A stretch of 64,000 nt of DNA from Pantoea vagans (GTDB lineage Bacteria; Pseudomonadota; Gammaproteobacteria; Enterobacterales; Enterobacteriaceae), in NCBI RefSeq assembly GCF_004792415.1, contig NZ_CP038853.1, positions 3,038,001-3,102,000 on the forward strand, in the 5' to 3' direction. Shown piece after piece: positions 9,567 to 16,874 of the stretch. Position numbers and translations under genes: made by a program. The notes beneath the pieces are model-generated. The model worked only from the letters and a program-made list of their open reading frames with translations. It did not search any database and was not told the origin of the DNA. Every line of letters starts with the position of its first letter. The stretch's first letter is position 1.

Positions 9567-10406
9567 TTAATGGCGGCGCAAAATCCCGCCGCACGGTCCT
9601 GCAAAAATGGAGAGAAAAAACAGCATGGCGGCGCTCAGCACCACAGCGGGGCCGGCCGGCAATGAAAAGTGCCAGGAGAGCATCAGTCCCGCCAGCGCTG
9701 AGATCATTGCCATGAAAATGGCAATCACCAGCATGGCGGCAAGATGACGGCTCCAGAAACGGGCGCTGGCGGCGGGCAGCATCATCAGTCCCACCGACAT
9801 CAGCGTGCCCAGAACCTGAAAGCCCGCGACCAGATTCAGCACCACCAGCATTAAAAACAGACCATGCACCAGCGGCGCGCTCCATTTCCCCTGCGCCCGC
9901 AGAAAGTCACCGTCAAATGCGTCGATGACCAGCGGACGATAGATAATCGCCAGCACAATCAGCGTAAAAGCAGCGATGCCGCCAACCAGCAGCAGCGCGG
10001 CGTTATCCACCGCCAGCAGCGAGCCAAACAGAACATGCAGCAGATCCACGCTTGAGCCGCGTAATGAGACCAGCGTAACGCCCAGCGCCAGGGAGCCAAG
10101 ATAGAACCCGGCAAAACTGGCATCCTCTTTCAGGAGTGTATAACGACTGACCGCGCCAGAAAGCAGCGCCACGGCTAAACCGGCGAACAGGCCGCCGATA
10201 CCCATCGCAACCAGTGACAGGCCGGAAATCAGATAGCCAATAGCGGCACCGGGCAGCACCGCATGAGATAAAGCATCACCAATCAGGCTCATCCGGCGCA
10301 GTGAAAGAAACACGCCGAGCGGCGTAGCGCTGACCGCCAGGGCAAAGCAGGCCACCAGCGCGCGCCGCATAAAACCAAACTCAATAAAAGGCTGCATCAG
10401 GGTCAC
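9567..10406 (-). CDS. Metal (probably zinc) ABC transporter permease
   Basis: A 279-residue integral membrane protein of the ABC-3 (ZnuB/TroC) family, with about eight hydrophobic segments. The family stretch LIGDALSHAVLPGAAIGYL lies near residue 45 and VGLMMLPAASARF near 220. The most plausible start is GTG 10406, which overlaps the ATPase stop as GTGA and has GGAG nine bases upstream. ATG 10397 is an alternative, and TTG at 10415 is unlikely because it abuts the GGAG. Four-base overlap implies translational coupling to the ATPase. Confidence 0.88.
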   Translation of the reverse strand: MTLMQPFIEFGFMRRALVACFALAVSATPLGVFLSLRRMSLIGDALSHAVLPGAAIGYLISGLSLVAMGIGGLFAGLAVALLSGAVSRYTLLKEDASFAGFYLGSLALGVTLVSLRGSSVDLLHVLFGSLLAVDNAALLLVGGIAAFTLIVLAIIYRPLVIDAFDGDFLRAQGKWSAPLVHGLFLMLVVLNLVAGFQVLGTLMSVGLMMLPAASARFWSRHLAAMLVIAIFMAMISALAGLMLSWHFSLPAGPAVVLSAAMLFFLSIFAGPCGGILRRH

Positions 10407-11071
10407 GGCGCACAACTCCGTAATGGGATAGCAGGCTGGCTGGTGCAGTTGACCTCGCTGTCATCCATCGACATCACGTTACTGAAGTAGCGCGCCACCA
10501 GCGGACGATCGTGCAGCACCACCAGCAGGGTTGTGCCGGCCTGCTGTTGCTGCTCAAGGATCGACATCAGTAATGTCACGGTCTGGCTGTCAATGCCGTT
10601 GAAAGGCTCATCCAGCAGCCAGAGCTGGCTGCGCTGCAACATCAGCCGCGCAAATAATACGCGCTGAAGTTGTCCGCCTGATAAAGTCGCGGGCTGCGCA
10701 TCTGCATAGTCACCCATCTGAACGGCCTCCAGCGCCTGCCAGATTTCCCGGCGTAGTACCCGGTTAATACCGCCGAACCAGCCGCAGCGCGGCCAGCAGC
10801 CTATGGAGACCAGTTCAAATACCGTCAGGGGAAAACGGGTTTCAAGTTCTGTACGCTGCGGCATCCAGCCGATATCCCGACGCGAAACCTGCAATTCACA
10901 ACGTCCGGCTATTGGTGGCAACAGACCCGCAATGGTTTTAAGCAGGGTTGATTTGCCACTGCCATTAGCACCGACCAGGGCTGTCATTGAGCCAGCTGCA
11001 AGCTGCCCGGAAACCGGCGGGGTTACGCTCTGTCCCTGATAGCCAGCACGAAGCGTATTGAACCGGATCAT
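10403..11071 (-). CDS. Metal (probably zinc) ABC transporter ATP-binding protein
   Basis: A 222-residue ABC ATPase of the ZnuC type. Walker A is GANGSGKST (about residue 36), the Q-loop lies near GWMPQRTELE, the signature is LSGGQLQRVLFARL, Walker B is LWLLDEPF and the H-loop is VVLHDRP. The start ATG 11071 overlaps the stop of a 34-codon ORF upstream as ATGA, so translation is probably coupled to that ORF. The gene heads the transporter part of a Zur-box operon that converges on rpmE2-rpmJ2. Confidence 0.92.
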   Translation of the reverse strand: MIRFNTLRAGYQGQSVTPPVSGQLAAGSMTALVGANGSGKSTLLKTIAGLLPPIAGRCELQVSRRDIGWMPQRTELETRFPLTVFELVSIGCWPRCGWFGGINRVLRREIWQALEAVQMGDYADAQPATLSGGQLQRVLFARLMLQRSQLWLLDEPFNGIDSQTVTLLMSILEQQQQAGTTLLVVLHDRPLVARYFSNVMSMDDSEVNCTSQPAIPLRSCAP

Positions 11072-11172
11072 GCGCTGATCCCCCATTTTATGGCCACGGC
11101 AAGCAGCGCGATGAAAAGCACCGCTACACTCAGCCGCCCACCCAATGACATAAATAATCCACTCTGACGCAT
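11068..11172 (-). CDS. 34-residue single-helix membrane microprotein heading the metal transporter operon
   Basis: This short frame runs from ATG 11172 to TGA 11068 and overlaps the ATPase start by four bases (ATGA). The peptide is MRQSGLFMSL-GGRLSVAVLF-IALLAVAIKW-GISA: a basic N-terminus, then one hydrophobic helix (about residues 14-29) and a short tail. The ATG lies 10 bp from the Zur-like box, so it is the first possible reading frame on the transcript. I do not recognise the family. It may be a membrane partner of the transporter or a leader peptide that couples translation to the ATPase. A second in-frame ATG (residue 8) is an alternative start. Confidence 0.6.
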   Translation of the reverse strand: MRQSGLFMSLGGRLSVAVLFIALLAVAIKWGISA

Positions 11173-11181
11173 CGCTTCACC

Positions 11182-11203
11182 AATATGTTATAACATAACA
11201 AAT
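11182..11203. promoter_or_regulatory. Zur-like operator of the metal transporter operon
   Basis: TGTTATA (11186-11192), one spacer base and CATAACA (11194-11200) differ at one position from the Zur core TGTTATA-N-TATAACA. The overlapping 14-mer TATGTTATAACATA is itself a perfect palindrome. It lies 10 bp upstream of the microprotein start on the minus strand. Confidence 0.75.
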
Positions 11204-11400
11204 AAGATACCGGATATTCCCGTCAGGGAAACGCGTGATTGTGTATCAAAAGATAAACAGTGATGGGACTTACGGCAGGAGGCTGGCAGGCACAGCCGCC
11301 TGCTGACGCACAGATGCTGACAGTTTTGTGCTCTGCTGGCTTGCAAACCAGTTGCAGAAAACCAATGATAGGTTTATTAACGGTTATTAGTGGATCAGAT

Positions 11401-11754
11401 ATGCTGTCACGTATTGAATGTGATATTGCCCCGGGCGAATCAGACTGCGCAAAAATAGCAGAGATTGTTCAGCGGAATATTCTCAAAATAACAGATTTGC
11501 TGGTGGGCGATTTACGCTGGTACTCACAGAATGCACAGTTAGTTCCAGGCAGTTTAAAAATTGTTTCGGTTGAATACGTGGATATGAATAGTTTTAAATT
11601 ACTTTACGATTTTGACTGGAATTTATTTAGTCCCTGTCTGGATCTAAATGAAACCGTGACGCAATCTGAGCAGGTAAACTTTCACATTAAGCCCGGAGCA
11701 CTTGAGTTTGATGTGATCGACAATCAGCAACCCTCCCCTGGCGATGAATTGTAA
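11401..11754 (+). CDS. Hypothetical protein, AT-rich gene upstream of tomB
   Basis: I do not recognise this 117-residue product. It begins MLSRIECDIAPGESDCAKIAE and is acidic and soluble, with no signal peptide or membrane helix. The second half alternates beta-like stretches (SLKIVSVEYVDMNSFKLLYDFDW, VNFHIKPGALEFDVI) in a pattern that could suit a small beta-sheet domain. ATG 11401 is a guess: the frame stays open back to 11260, but the extra 47 residues look non-coding and no strong ribosome site marks any start. Codon and base use is more AT-rich than in neighbouring housekeeping genes. It lies between the metal transporter operon (divergent) and tomB (148 bp downstream). Confidence 0.6.
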   Translation: MLSRIECDIAPGESDCAKIAEIVQRNILKITDLLVGDLRWYSQNAQLVPGSLKIVSVEYVDMNSFKLLYDFDWNLFSPCLDLNETVTQSEQVNFHIKPGALEFDVIDNQQPSPGDEL

Positions 11755-11901
11755 TATTTAGTAATGGAGGTGAGCAGAACTAATGGTTCTACACTATCTT
11801 TAAGGTATCCCGTTTAATAACTGCCCGAATAATCGCTTCCTGGCCGCGTTATCCAATATCGCCGCCCTGCGGCAACTGTGCTAGCTATGGAGGGGAAAAA
11901 G

Positions 11902-12279
11902 ATGGACGAATACTCACCGAAACGGCATGATATTGCCCAGCTTAAATATCTGTGTGAGAGCCTGTTTGACGACAGCATGGCAACATTAACCGACAGCCAT
12001 CACGGCTGGGTGAATGACCCCACTTCTGAAAGCAATCTGCAGCTTAACGATTTGATTGAACACATTGCCTCTTTCACCATGAATTACAAAATTAAGCACG
12101 TTGAAGATGAAGCGCTGATTTCGCAAATCGATGAATATCTTGATGATACTTTTATGCTATTCAGCAACTATGGTATCAATAGTCCGGATCTTCAACGGTG
12201 GCAACGTTCAGCAAAACGCTTATTTAATCTGTTCACTGAAGAGTGCGCTTTTCTCCAGCAACCAAGCCATTCATTATAG
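11902..12279 (+). CDS. tomB: Hha toxicity modulator TomB
   Basis: TomB counters Hha in the hha-tomB pair, described in E. coli as an oxygen-dependent toxin-antitoxin-like module that affects biofilm. The 125-residue product starts MDEYSPKRHDIAQLKYL and keeps HGWVNDPTS, LNDLIEHIASF, YKIKHVEDEALISQIDEYLDDTFMLFS and YGIN, the family landmarks. An AGGGGAAAAAG ribosome site precedes ATG 11902; an in-frame ATG eight codons upstream was rejected. hha starts 24 bp after the stop, so the pair is probably one transcript. Confidence 0.96.
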   Translation: MDEYSPKRHDIAQLKYLCESLFDDSMATLTDSHHGWVNDPTSESNLQLNDLIEHIASFTMNYKIKHVEDEALISQIDEYLDDTFMLFSNYGINSPDLQRWQRSAKRLFNLFTEECAFLQQPSHSL

Positions 12280-12303
12280 TACAGACATGAGAACGGTTTA
12301 TTT

Positions 12304-12519
12304 ATGAACAAAACCCTGACTAAAACCGATTATTTGATGCGACTGCGGCGTTGCCGCTCTCTGGATACCCTGGAAAGGGTCATTGAAAAAAATAAGTATG
12401 AATTACCCGAGGATGAATTAGCGGTATTTTACTCTGCAGCTGACCATCGTCTGGCGGAACTGACGATGAACAAGCTCTACGATAAAGTCCCAGGTTCAGT
12501 ATGGAAATTTGTCCGTTAA
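12304..12519 (+). CDS. hha: Hemolysin expression-modulating protein Hha
   Basis: Hha is a small nucleoid-associated partner of H-NS that modulates silencing of horizontally acquired and virulence genes. The 71-residue product ([20 protein letters not shown]) has the standard Hha/YmoA length. It keeps the [15 protein letters not shown] helix and ends [12 protein letters not shown], as in E. coli. The order tomB then hha matches E. coli, here read on the plus strand because the window is inverted relative to the E. coli map. Confidence 0.97.
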   Translation: MNKTLTKTDYLMRLRRCRSLDTLERVIEKNKYELPEDELAVFYSAADHRLAELTMNKLYDKVPGSVWKFVR

Positions 12520-12649
12520 TCTGACGGATTACTGCTACGTTTAATCTCCTCTTTAGTACCAGATATTCCTGCCTGCCGGCAAAGGATCGGCCCAGGCGGG
12601 TTTTGCCTGTCTGCAGTTTATGGAGAAGAGATATTCAGAGGGAGAAAAT

Positions 12650-12762
12650 GGTGGGGGCCCTGCCAGCTACATCCCGGCACACGCGTCACCTGCTGCGGCT
12701 GCTTCCTTCCGGATCTGACCGAGTTCACAAGCTAGCATTGCGGGAGAACCAACAGGGCCCCC
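12650..12762 (-). ncRNA. ffs: 4.5S RNA of the signal recognition particle
   Basis: This is the bacterial SRP RNA that binds Ffh in co-translational targeting. The roughly 113-nt RNA begins GGGGGCCCTGTTGGTTCTCCC on the minus strand and ends GGGCCCCCACC, the two ends forming the long terminal stem. The conserved apical segment includes TCCGGAAGGAAGCAGC, which holds the GGAA tetraloop and the symmetric internal loop recognised by the Ffh M domain. A sigma-70 promoter 24 nt upstream of the mature end predicts a 5' leader for RNase P removal, as in E. coli. It lies between hha and atl, as expected. Confidence 0.96.
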
Positions 12763-12793
12763 ATTGACAAGCCCTCTTTACGAGAGCGGGGGC

Positions 12794-12822
12794 ATTATCT
12801 GGGAAGGAGGTGGCAATTGCAA
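12794..12822 (-). promoter_or_regulatory. Sigma-70 promoter of ffs
   Basis: On the minus strand, TTGCAA (12822-12817), a 17-bp spacer and GATAAT (12799-12794) are followed by a GC-rich discriminator GCCCCCGC. That discriminator is typical of stringently controlled stable-RNA promoters. The start would lie near 12786, about 24 nt before mature 4.5S RNA. Confidence 0.8.
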
Positions 12823-12941
12823 GCGTAGTCGGGACAACCGTTGTTTTCTTGAACAACCAACGTGCTGGCACTGGCTCTTCATCCTCCCCATGCTAAAGTT
12901 AAAACCCTATTCCTGATGAAAAAAGCAGACGAAATAAGCAC

Positions 12942-13286
12942 ATGGATCAGCCTGACTCTTTCCGGCAACGCATCTGGCAAATTGTTGCCGCCATTCCCTA
13001 TGGCCACGTCGCGACCTATGGCGACGTTGCGCGACTGGCGGGTTCCCCGCGCGCGGCACGTCAGGTGGGCGGCGTACTGAGCCGGTTACCCGAAGGCACC
13101 ACGCTTCCCTGGCATCGTGTCGTCAATCGTCACGGAACTATCTCACTACAGGGCGACAGTCTGTTGCGGCAGCGGGATGCGCTGGAAGCGGAAGGTATAG
13201 AGGTCAGTGATGAGGGACAACTCGATCTTGAAACTTATCGCTGGGATTTCAGGCAGGAAAAAGGGGCGACAACGTCGCCCCGATAA
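12942..13286 (+). CDS. atl: Alkyltransferase-like protein Atl (YbaZ), non-catalytic
   Basis: Atl proteins bind O6-alkylguanine lesions, flip the base and hand the damage to nucleotide excision repair; they cannot remove the alkyl group. The 114-residue product has the MGMT DNA-binding core (GHVATYGDVARLAGSPRAARQVGGVL, arginine finger included). The active-site segment reads PWHRVV, with Trp where the methyltransferases have Cys. It starts at ATG 12942 (MDQPDSFRQRIWQIV). The convergent ybaY stop lies one base beyond this stop. Confidence 0.94.
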   Translation: MDQPDSFRQRIWQIVAAIPYGHVATYGDVARLAGSPRAARQVGGVLSRLPEGTTLPWHRVVNRHGTISLQGDSLLRQRDALEAEGIEVSDEGQLDLETYRWDFRQEKGATTSPR

Positions 13287-13287
13287 A

Positions 13288-13845
13288 TTAAATACGGGTT
13301 GGTGCCGGAACAGCAGCCGATGGCGTCACCTGAGTGGGTGAAGTCGACGGAACCGTCGTCGCTGCGCCTGGCTGAGTTGGCATCGCTACTGACGGTACCG
13401 GTACCAGCAGCAGTTCAGCTTTAGTGCCGCCCTGGTTGATGACCGGCTTCACGCCTTCAGTGACAAAGGCCAGCTTGCCATCAATTGAGATGGCTGCGCT
13501 TAACAGAATGCGCGCGTTGGGCTGAATGTCGGCCGGATTAAATGGTAATACAAACTGGAACGGTGCCTGTTTGCCTTCAGTACGCACCACGCGCTGCGAC
13601 AGCACTTTTGATGGCGCGTCGGATACCGAGGCATCAGAAAGCGTCACGGTTAATACCGCATCCGGCGGCAGCGCAATGCGCTGACGGATAAAGACTGAAC
13701 CACTTACGTTTGGCTGCGCAATCGCGGCCGTCTGTCCTGCAACTGCAGAACCCAGCGTTGGTGTTGGCACTGGTTTACTCTTGTCGGCACATCCCGCAAC
13801 AGCAACCGCAATAACTACCCCACTGAACACATGCCTGAGTTTCAT
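13288..13845 (-). CDS. ybaY: YbaY-family lipoprotein
   Basis: A 185-residue predicted lipoprotein (lipobox VAGC, Cys19) homologous to E. coli YbaY; function unknown. The mature part carries the family domain NVSGSVFIRQRIALPPDAVLTVTLSDAS, with FNPADIQPNARILLSAAI and PVINQGGTKAELLLVPV. A Pro/Thr-rich tail VPSTSPTQVTPSAAVPAPTRI follows. The domain resembles secretion pilotin-like beta-sandwiches (inference). ATG 13845 (MKLRHVFSG) was preferred over an ATG five codons upstream because it matches the E. coli start. Confidence 0.94.
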   Translation of the reverse strand: MKLRHVFSGVVIAVAVAGCADKSKPVPTPTLGSAVAGQTAAIAQPNVSGSVFIRQRIALPPDAVLTVTLSDASVSDAPSKVLSQRVVRTEGKQAPFQFVLPFNPADIQPNARILLSAAISIDGKLAFVTEGVKPVINQGGTKAELLLVPVPSVAMPTQPGAATTVPSTSPTQVTPSAAVPAPTRI

Positions 13846-14035
13846 TGATGTCGTCTCCATTTGATCAAAATGATTGTCGGCAGCGAATCCTACTTACAGC
13901 GCTTCACTCGCCGTATGTGCTTAATATTGGCACAAAAATGAAATTTTGCCTGGCGCAGCCAAAGCGGAAAGTCTGATTGACGTCAACTGGTCCGATCTTT
14001 CACACTGAGCGGGTCACTATATTGAGGAATGCGCC

Positions 14036-14899
14036 ATGAGTCAGGCACTGCAGAATCTGCTGAATTTATTGAATCTGGAAAAACTGGAAGAGGGTTTATA
14101 TCGCGGCCAGAGCGAAGATCTGGGACTGCGCCAGGTGTTTGGCGGTCAGGTGGTGGGTCAGGCACTGTATGCCGCAAAGCAAACCGTCGCGGAAGATCGC
14201 ATTATTCACTCATTTCACAGCTATTTTTTGCGGCCCGGCGATAGCCAGAAAGCGATTATCTATGATGTTGAAACGCTGCGTGATGGCAAAAGTTTCAGCG
14301 CACGCAGGGTCAGCGCCATTCAGAATGGCCAGCCGATTTTTTATATGACGGCCTCTTTCCAGTCACCGGAAAGCGGATTTGAGCATCAGAATCCGATGCC
14401 CCAGGTGGCGGGGCCGGAGAACCTGTTAACCGAACAGGCGATGGCGCAGAAAATGGCGCATCTGCTGCCAGAAAAGTTACGTGAAAAATTTATTGCTGAA
14501 CGTCCGCTGGAGATTCGCCCGGTGCAGATCCATAACCCGCTTCGTGGACATGTGGATAAACCGGAGCGTCAGGTCTGGATCCGTGCCACCGGCCCCCTGC
14601 CCGATGACCTGCGTATCCATCAGTACCTGCTCGGCTATGCGTCCGACCTTAACTTCCTGCCGGTCGCGCTGCAGCCGCATGGCAAAGGCTTTTTAGAACC
14701 AGATATGCAGGTCGCTACTATTGACCACTCTATGTGGTTCCACCGCCCGTTCGACTTCACTGAATGGCTGCTCTACAGCGTGGTCAGTACCTCAGCTTCT
14801 GGCGCACGCGGTTTTGTCCGCGGCGAGTTCTACAATCAGCAGGGTGTGCTGGTAGCCTCAACTGTTCAGGAAGGGGTAATGCGCCAGCGCAGCGAATAA
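14036..14899 (+). CDS. tesB: Acyl-CoA thioesterase II
   Basis: TesB hydrolyses medium- and long-chain acyl-CoA to free fatty acid and CoA. The 287-residue double-hotdog protein begins [38 protein letters not shown]. It keeps the catalytic-region segments GYASDLNFL (Asp near 204), MWFHRPF and the C-terminal [10 protein letters not shown] containing the conserved Gln. A GAGGA ribosome site precedes ATG 14036. It converges on amtB, with a terminator between them. Confidence 0.97.
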   Translation: MSQALQNLLNLLNLEKLEEGLYRGQSEDLGLRQVFGGQVVGQALYAAKQTVAEDRIIHSFHSYFLRPGDSQKAIIYDVETLRDGKSFSARRVSAIQNGQPIFYMTASFQSPESGFEHQNPMPQVAGPENLLTEQAMAQKMAHLLPEKLREKFIAERPLEIRPVQIHNPLRGHVDKPERQVWIRATGPLPDDLRIHQYLLGYASDLNFLPVALQPHGKGFLEPDMQVATIDHSMWFHRPFDFTEWLLYSVVSTSASGARGFVRGEFYNQQGVLVASTVQEGVMRQRSE

Positions 14900-14905
14900 A
14901 GAGAA

Positions 14906-14932
14906 TAAAAAAAGGGGCGATTGCTCGCCCCT
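14906..14932 (-). terminator. Terminator between tesB and amtB
   Basis: An 8-bp stem AGGGGCGA/TCGCCCCT with a four-base loop is followed on the minus strand by a T-run (A-run at 14906-14912), so it serves the glnK-amtB transcript. The plus strand lacks a T-run. Confidence 0.85.
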
Positions 14933-14957
14933 GATTGTTCAATTCAGTGCCTGTCCA

Positions 14958-16244
14958 TTACTGGTTGTAAGCATTCTCGCCGTGGCTGTTTACATCCAGA
15001 CCTTCGCGTTCATGCTCTTCCGGTACGCGCAGTCCGACAATCAGATCGGCCAGCTTGAAACCGATAAAGGCAACAACGCCTGACCAGACAATCGTCAGAC
15101 CCACGCTGAAGAGCTGCACCCAGACCTGATGGCCCATGGTGACGCCCTGAGCATAGCCGACGCCGCCCAGTGAAGAGGAAGCAAACACGCCGGTCAGGAT
15201 ACAGCCGACAATACCGCAGACGCCATGCACACCGAATACATCGCACGGGTCATCGACGCGCAGCCATTTTTTCAGGGTGGTGACGCCCCACAGTCCCGCC
15301 AGGCCACCGACCAGACCGATGATTAATGCACCGCCGACGCCGACATAACCACAGGCTGGGGTAATCGCGACCAGACCCGCAATAAAGCCTGAGCAGGCAC
15401 CCAGCAGAGAAGGCTTACCACGTACCGCCCACTCGCCAAAGGTCCATGCCAGTACGGCACCCGCAGTTGCCACCACGGTGTTCAGGAAAGCCAGTGCCGC
15501 GATTTCATTTGCTGCTGAAGCTGAACCGGCATTAAAGCCAAACCAGCCAACATAAAGAATAGCGGTGCCGGTGAAGACCATCGGCAGGTTATGTGGCTTG
15601 AAGGCCTCTTTACCAAAGCCCGCACGTTTGCCGACCAGATAAGCCCCCACCAAACCTGCAACAGCGGCGTTGATGTGCACCACGGTACCGCCAGCGAAGT
15701 CCAGAGCGCCGTCCTGAGCCAGGAAACCGCCCGCCCAGACCATGTGGGCGATAGGTAAATATGAAAGCGTCAGCCAGACACCGACAAAGATCAGTACGGC
15801 AGAGAAACGGATACGTTCTGCAATGGCACCGACAATCAGGCCCACGGTAATACAGGCAAACGAGGCCTGGAATGCTACGTGGATATACTGATAGAAACTG
15901 CCCATAACGGCGGTGAGCTGAATGTTTTTCAGCATGGCCCAGCCAAAGCCGCCAAAGAAGGCATTGCCTTCACTGAAGGCCAGTGAATAGCCGTAGACCA
16001 CCCACAGCACGCAGACCAGCGAGAAGGTCACAGCAACCTGCGTCAGCATCGACAGAACGTTTTTGCCACGAATCAGACCGCCGTAAAACAGCGCAATACC
16101 TGGAATTGACATAAACAGCACCAGCGCGGTGCAAATCATCATAAATGCGTTATCAGCCTTGTCCGCAACGGCAGGCGCAGCCATTGCGAGTGAGGGTAAC
16201 AGTGCCAGGCTGGTGAGGCCCAGCTTCGTGAAAATTTTATTCAT
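14958..16244 (-). CDS. amtB: Ammonium transporter AmtB
   Basis: AmtB is the trimeric inner-membrane ammonium channel, gated by GlnK. The 428-residue product has a cleavable signal (MNKIFTKLGLTSLALLPSLAMA-AP) and about eleven transmembrane helices. Family signatures include GGTVVHINAAVAGLVGA with the first pore His, and DDPCDVFGVHGVCGIVG with the second. It is co-transcribed with glnK (34 bp upstream) from the sigma-54 promoter at 16671-16686. The arrangement is the classic glnK-amtB pair. Confidence 0.97.
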   Translation of the reverse strand: MNKIFTKLGLTSLALLPSLAMAAPAVADKADNAFMMICTALVLFMSIPGIALFYGGLIRGKNVLSMLTQVAVTFSLVCVLWVVYGYSLAFSEGNAFFGGFGWAMLKNIQLTAVMGSFYQYIHVAFQASFACITVGLIVGAIAERIRFSAVLIFVGVWLTLSYLPIAHMVWAGGFLAQDGALDFAGGTVVHINAAVAGLVGAYLVGKRAGFGKEAFKPHNLPMVFTGTAILYVGWFGFNAGSASAANEIAALAFLNTVVATAGAVLAWTFGEWAVRGKPSLLGACSGFIAGLVAITPACGYVGVGGALIIGLVGGLAGLWGVTTLKKWLRVDDPCDVFGVHGVCGIVGCILTGVFASSSLGGVGYAQGVTMGHQVWVQLFSVGLTIVWSGVVAFIGFKLADLIVGLRVPEEHEREGLDVNSHGENAYNQ

Positions 16245-16278
16245 TTTTATTCCATCCCATCACAGTACTGAGTCTTGA

Positions 16279-16617
16279 TTACAGAGCGGCTTCGTCGGTT
16301 TCGCCGGTACGAATACGGATGACGCGCTGCAGTTCAGCCACGAAAATTTTACCGTCGCCAATTTTGCCGGTGTAGGCCGCTTTACTGATGACATCCACCA
16401 CTTCGTCTAACTGATCGTCGGCAATCGCGATATCAATTTTGACCTTCGGCAGGAAGTTCACGCTGTACTCTGCGCCACGATAGAGCTCTGCATGGCCTTT
16501 CTGACGACCAAAACCTTTCACTTCGGAGACGGTCAGTCCCTGAATGCCAATAGAGGATAAAGCTTCACGTACATCCTCCAGTTTGAATGGCTTAATTACG
16601 ACGGTAACCAGCTTCAT
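16279..16617 (-). CDS. glnK: Nitrogen regulatory PII protein GlnK
   Basis: GlnK is a PII signal protein that is uridylylated under nitrogen limitation and blocks AmtB when nitrogen is plentiful. The 112-residue product begins MKLVTVVIKPFKLEDVREAL, with the T-loop GHAELYRGAEYSVNFLPK including the uridylylation site Tyr51. The C-loop region is GDGKIFVAELQRVIRIRTGE. ATG 16617 is the standard start; the open frame extends 14 codons upstream without conservation. It heads the glnK-amtB operon. Confidence 0.97.
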   Translation of the reverse strand: MKLVTVVIKPFKLEDVREALSSIGIQGLTVSEVKGFGRQKGHAELYRGAEYSVNFLPKVKIDIAIADDQLDEVVDVISKAAYTGKIGDGKIFVAELQRVIRIRTGETDEAAL

Positions 16618-16670
16618 TGGATCCCCTCCAGCGAGTAAATAGGTAACGTTTACGGACACGCTGGGATATA

Positions 16671-16686
16671 AGCAAAGCCTGTGCCA
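16671..16686 (-). promoter_or_regulatory. Sigma-54 promoter of glnK-amtB
   Basis: The minus strand reads TGGCAC, five bases, TTGCT (16686 to 16671), matching the -24/-12 consensus TGGCAC-N5-TTGCW. It lies 54 bp upstream of the glnK start, as expected for NtrC-dependent control. Confidence 0.9.
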
Positions 16687-16793
16687 GAGTGTAAAAGTGA
16701 CCTTAATCAGTGAGTCAGGCGAGACGGAGCAAGGGATGCTTCAAGGAAGATATGAATGAGAATGGGTGTGTGACAGGGATCGCAGCCTGATCC

Positions 16794-16810
16794 TGCACTC
16801 CTTTGGTGCT
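16794..16810. promoter_or_regulatory. NtrC-binding site upstream of glnK
   Basis: TGCACTCCTTTGGTGCT fits the NtrC enhancer consensus TGCACY-N4-TGGTGCA with only the last base off. It lies about 110 bp upstream of the -24 element. A weaker second copy, TGCGCA-AAAA-AGGTGCA, lies at 16856-16872, next to the mdlB stop. Confidence 0.8.
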
Positions 16811-16874
16811 TCAGGCGTCAAAGGAGTGCATTTATACAGATTATTCCGATAAAGCTGCGCAAAAAAGGTGCAAG

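Noticed and set aside
11260..11400. N-terminal extension of the hypothetical gene at 11401
   Set aside because: The extra residues look like translated intergenic DNA and no ribosome site supports the upstream ATGs.
12540..12610. Possible terminator after hha
   Set aside because: GC-rich partial complementarity around 12570-12605, but the stem is imperfect and the loop long, so it was not called.
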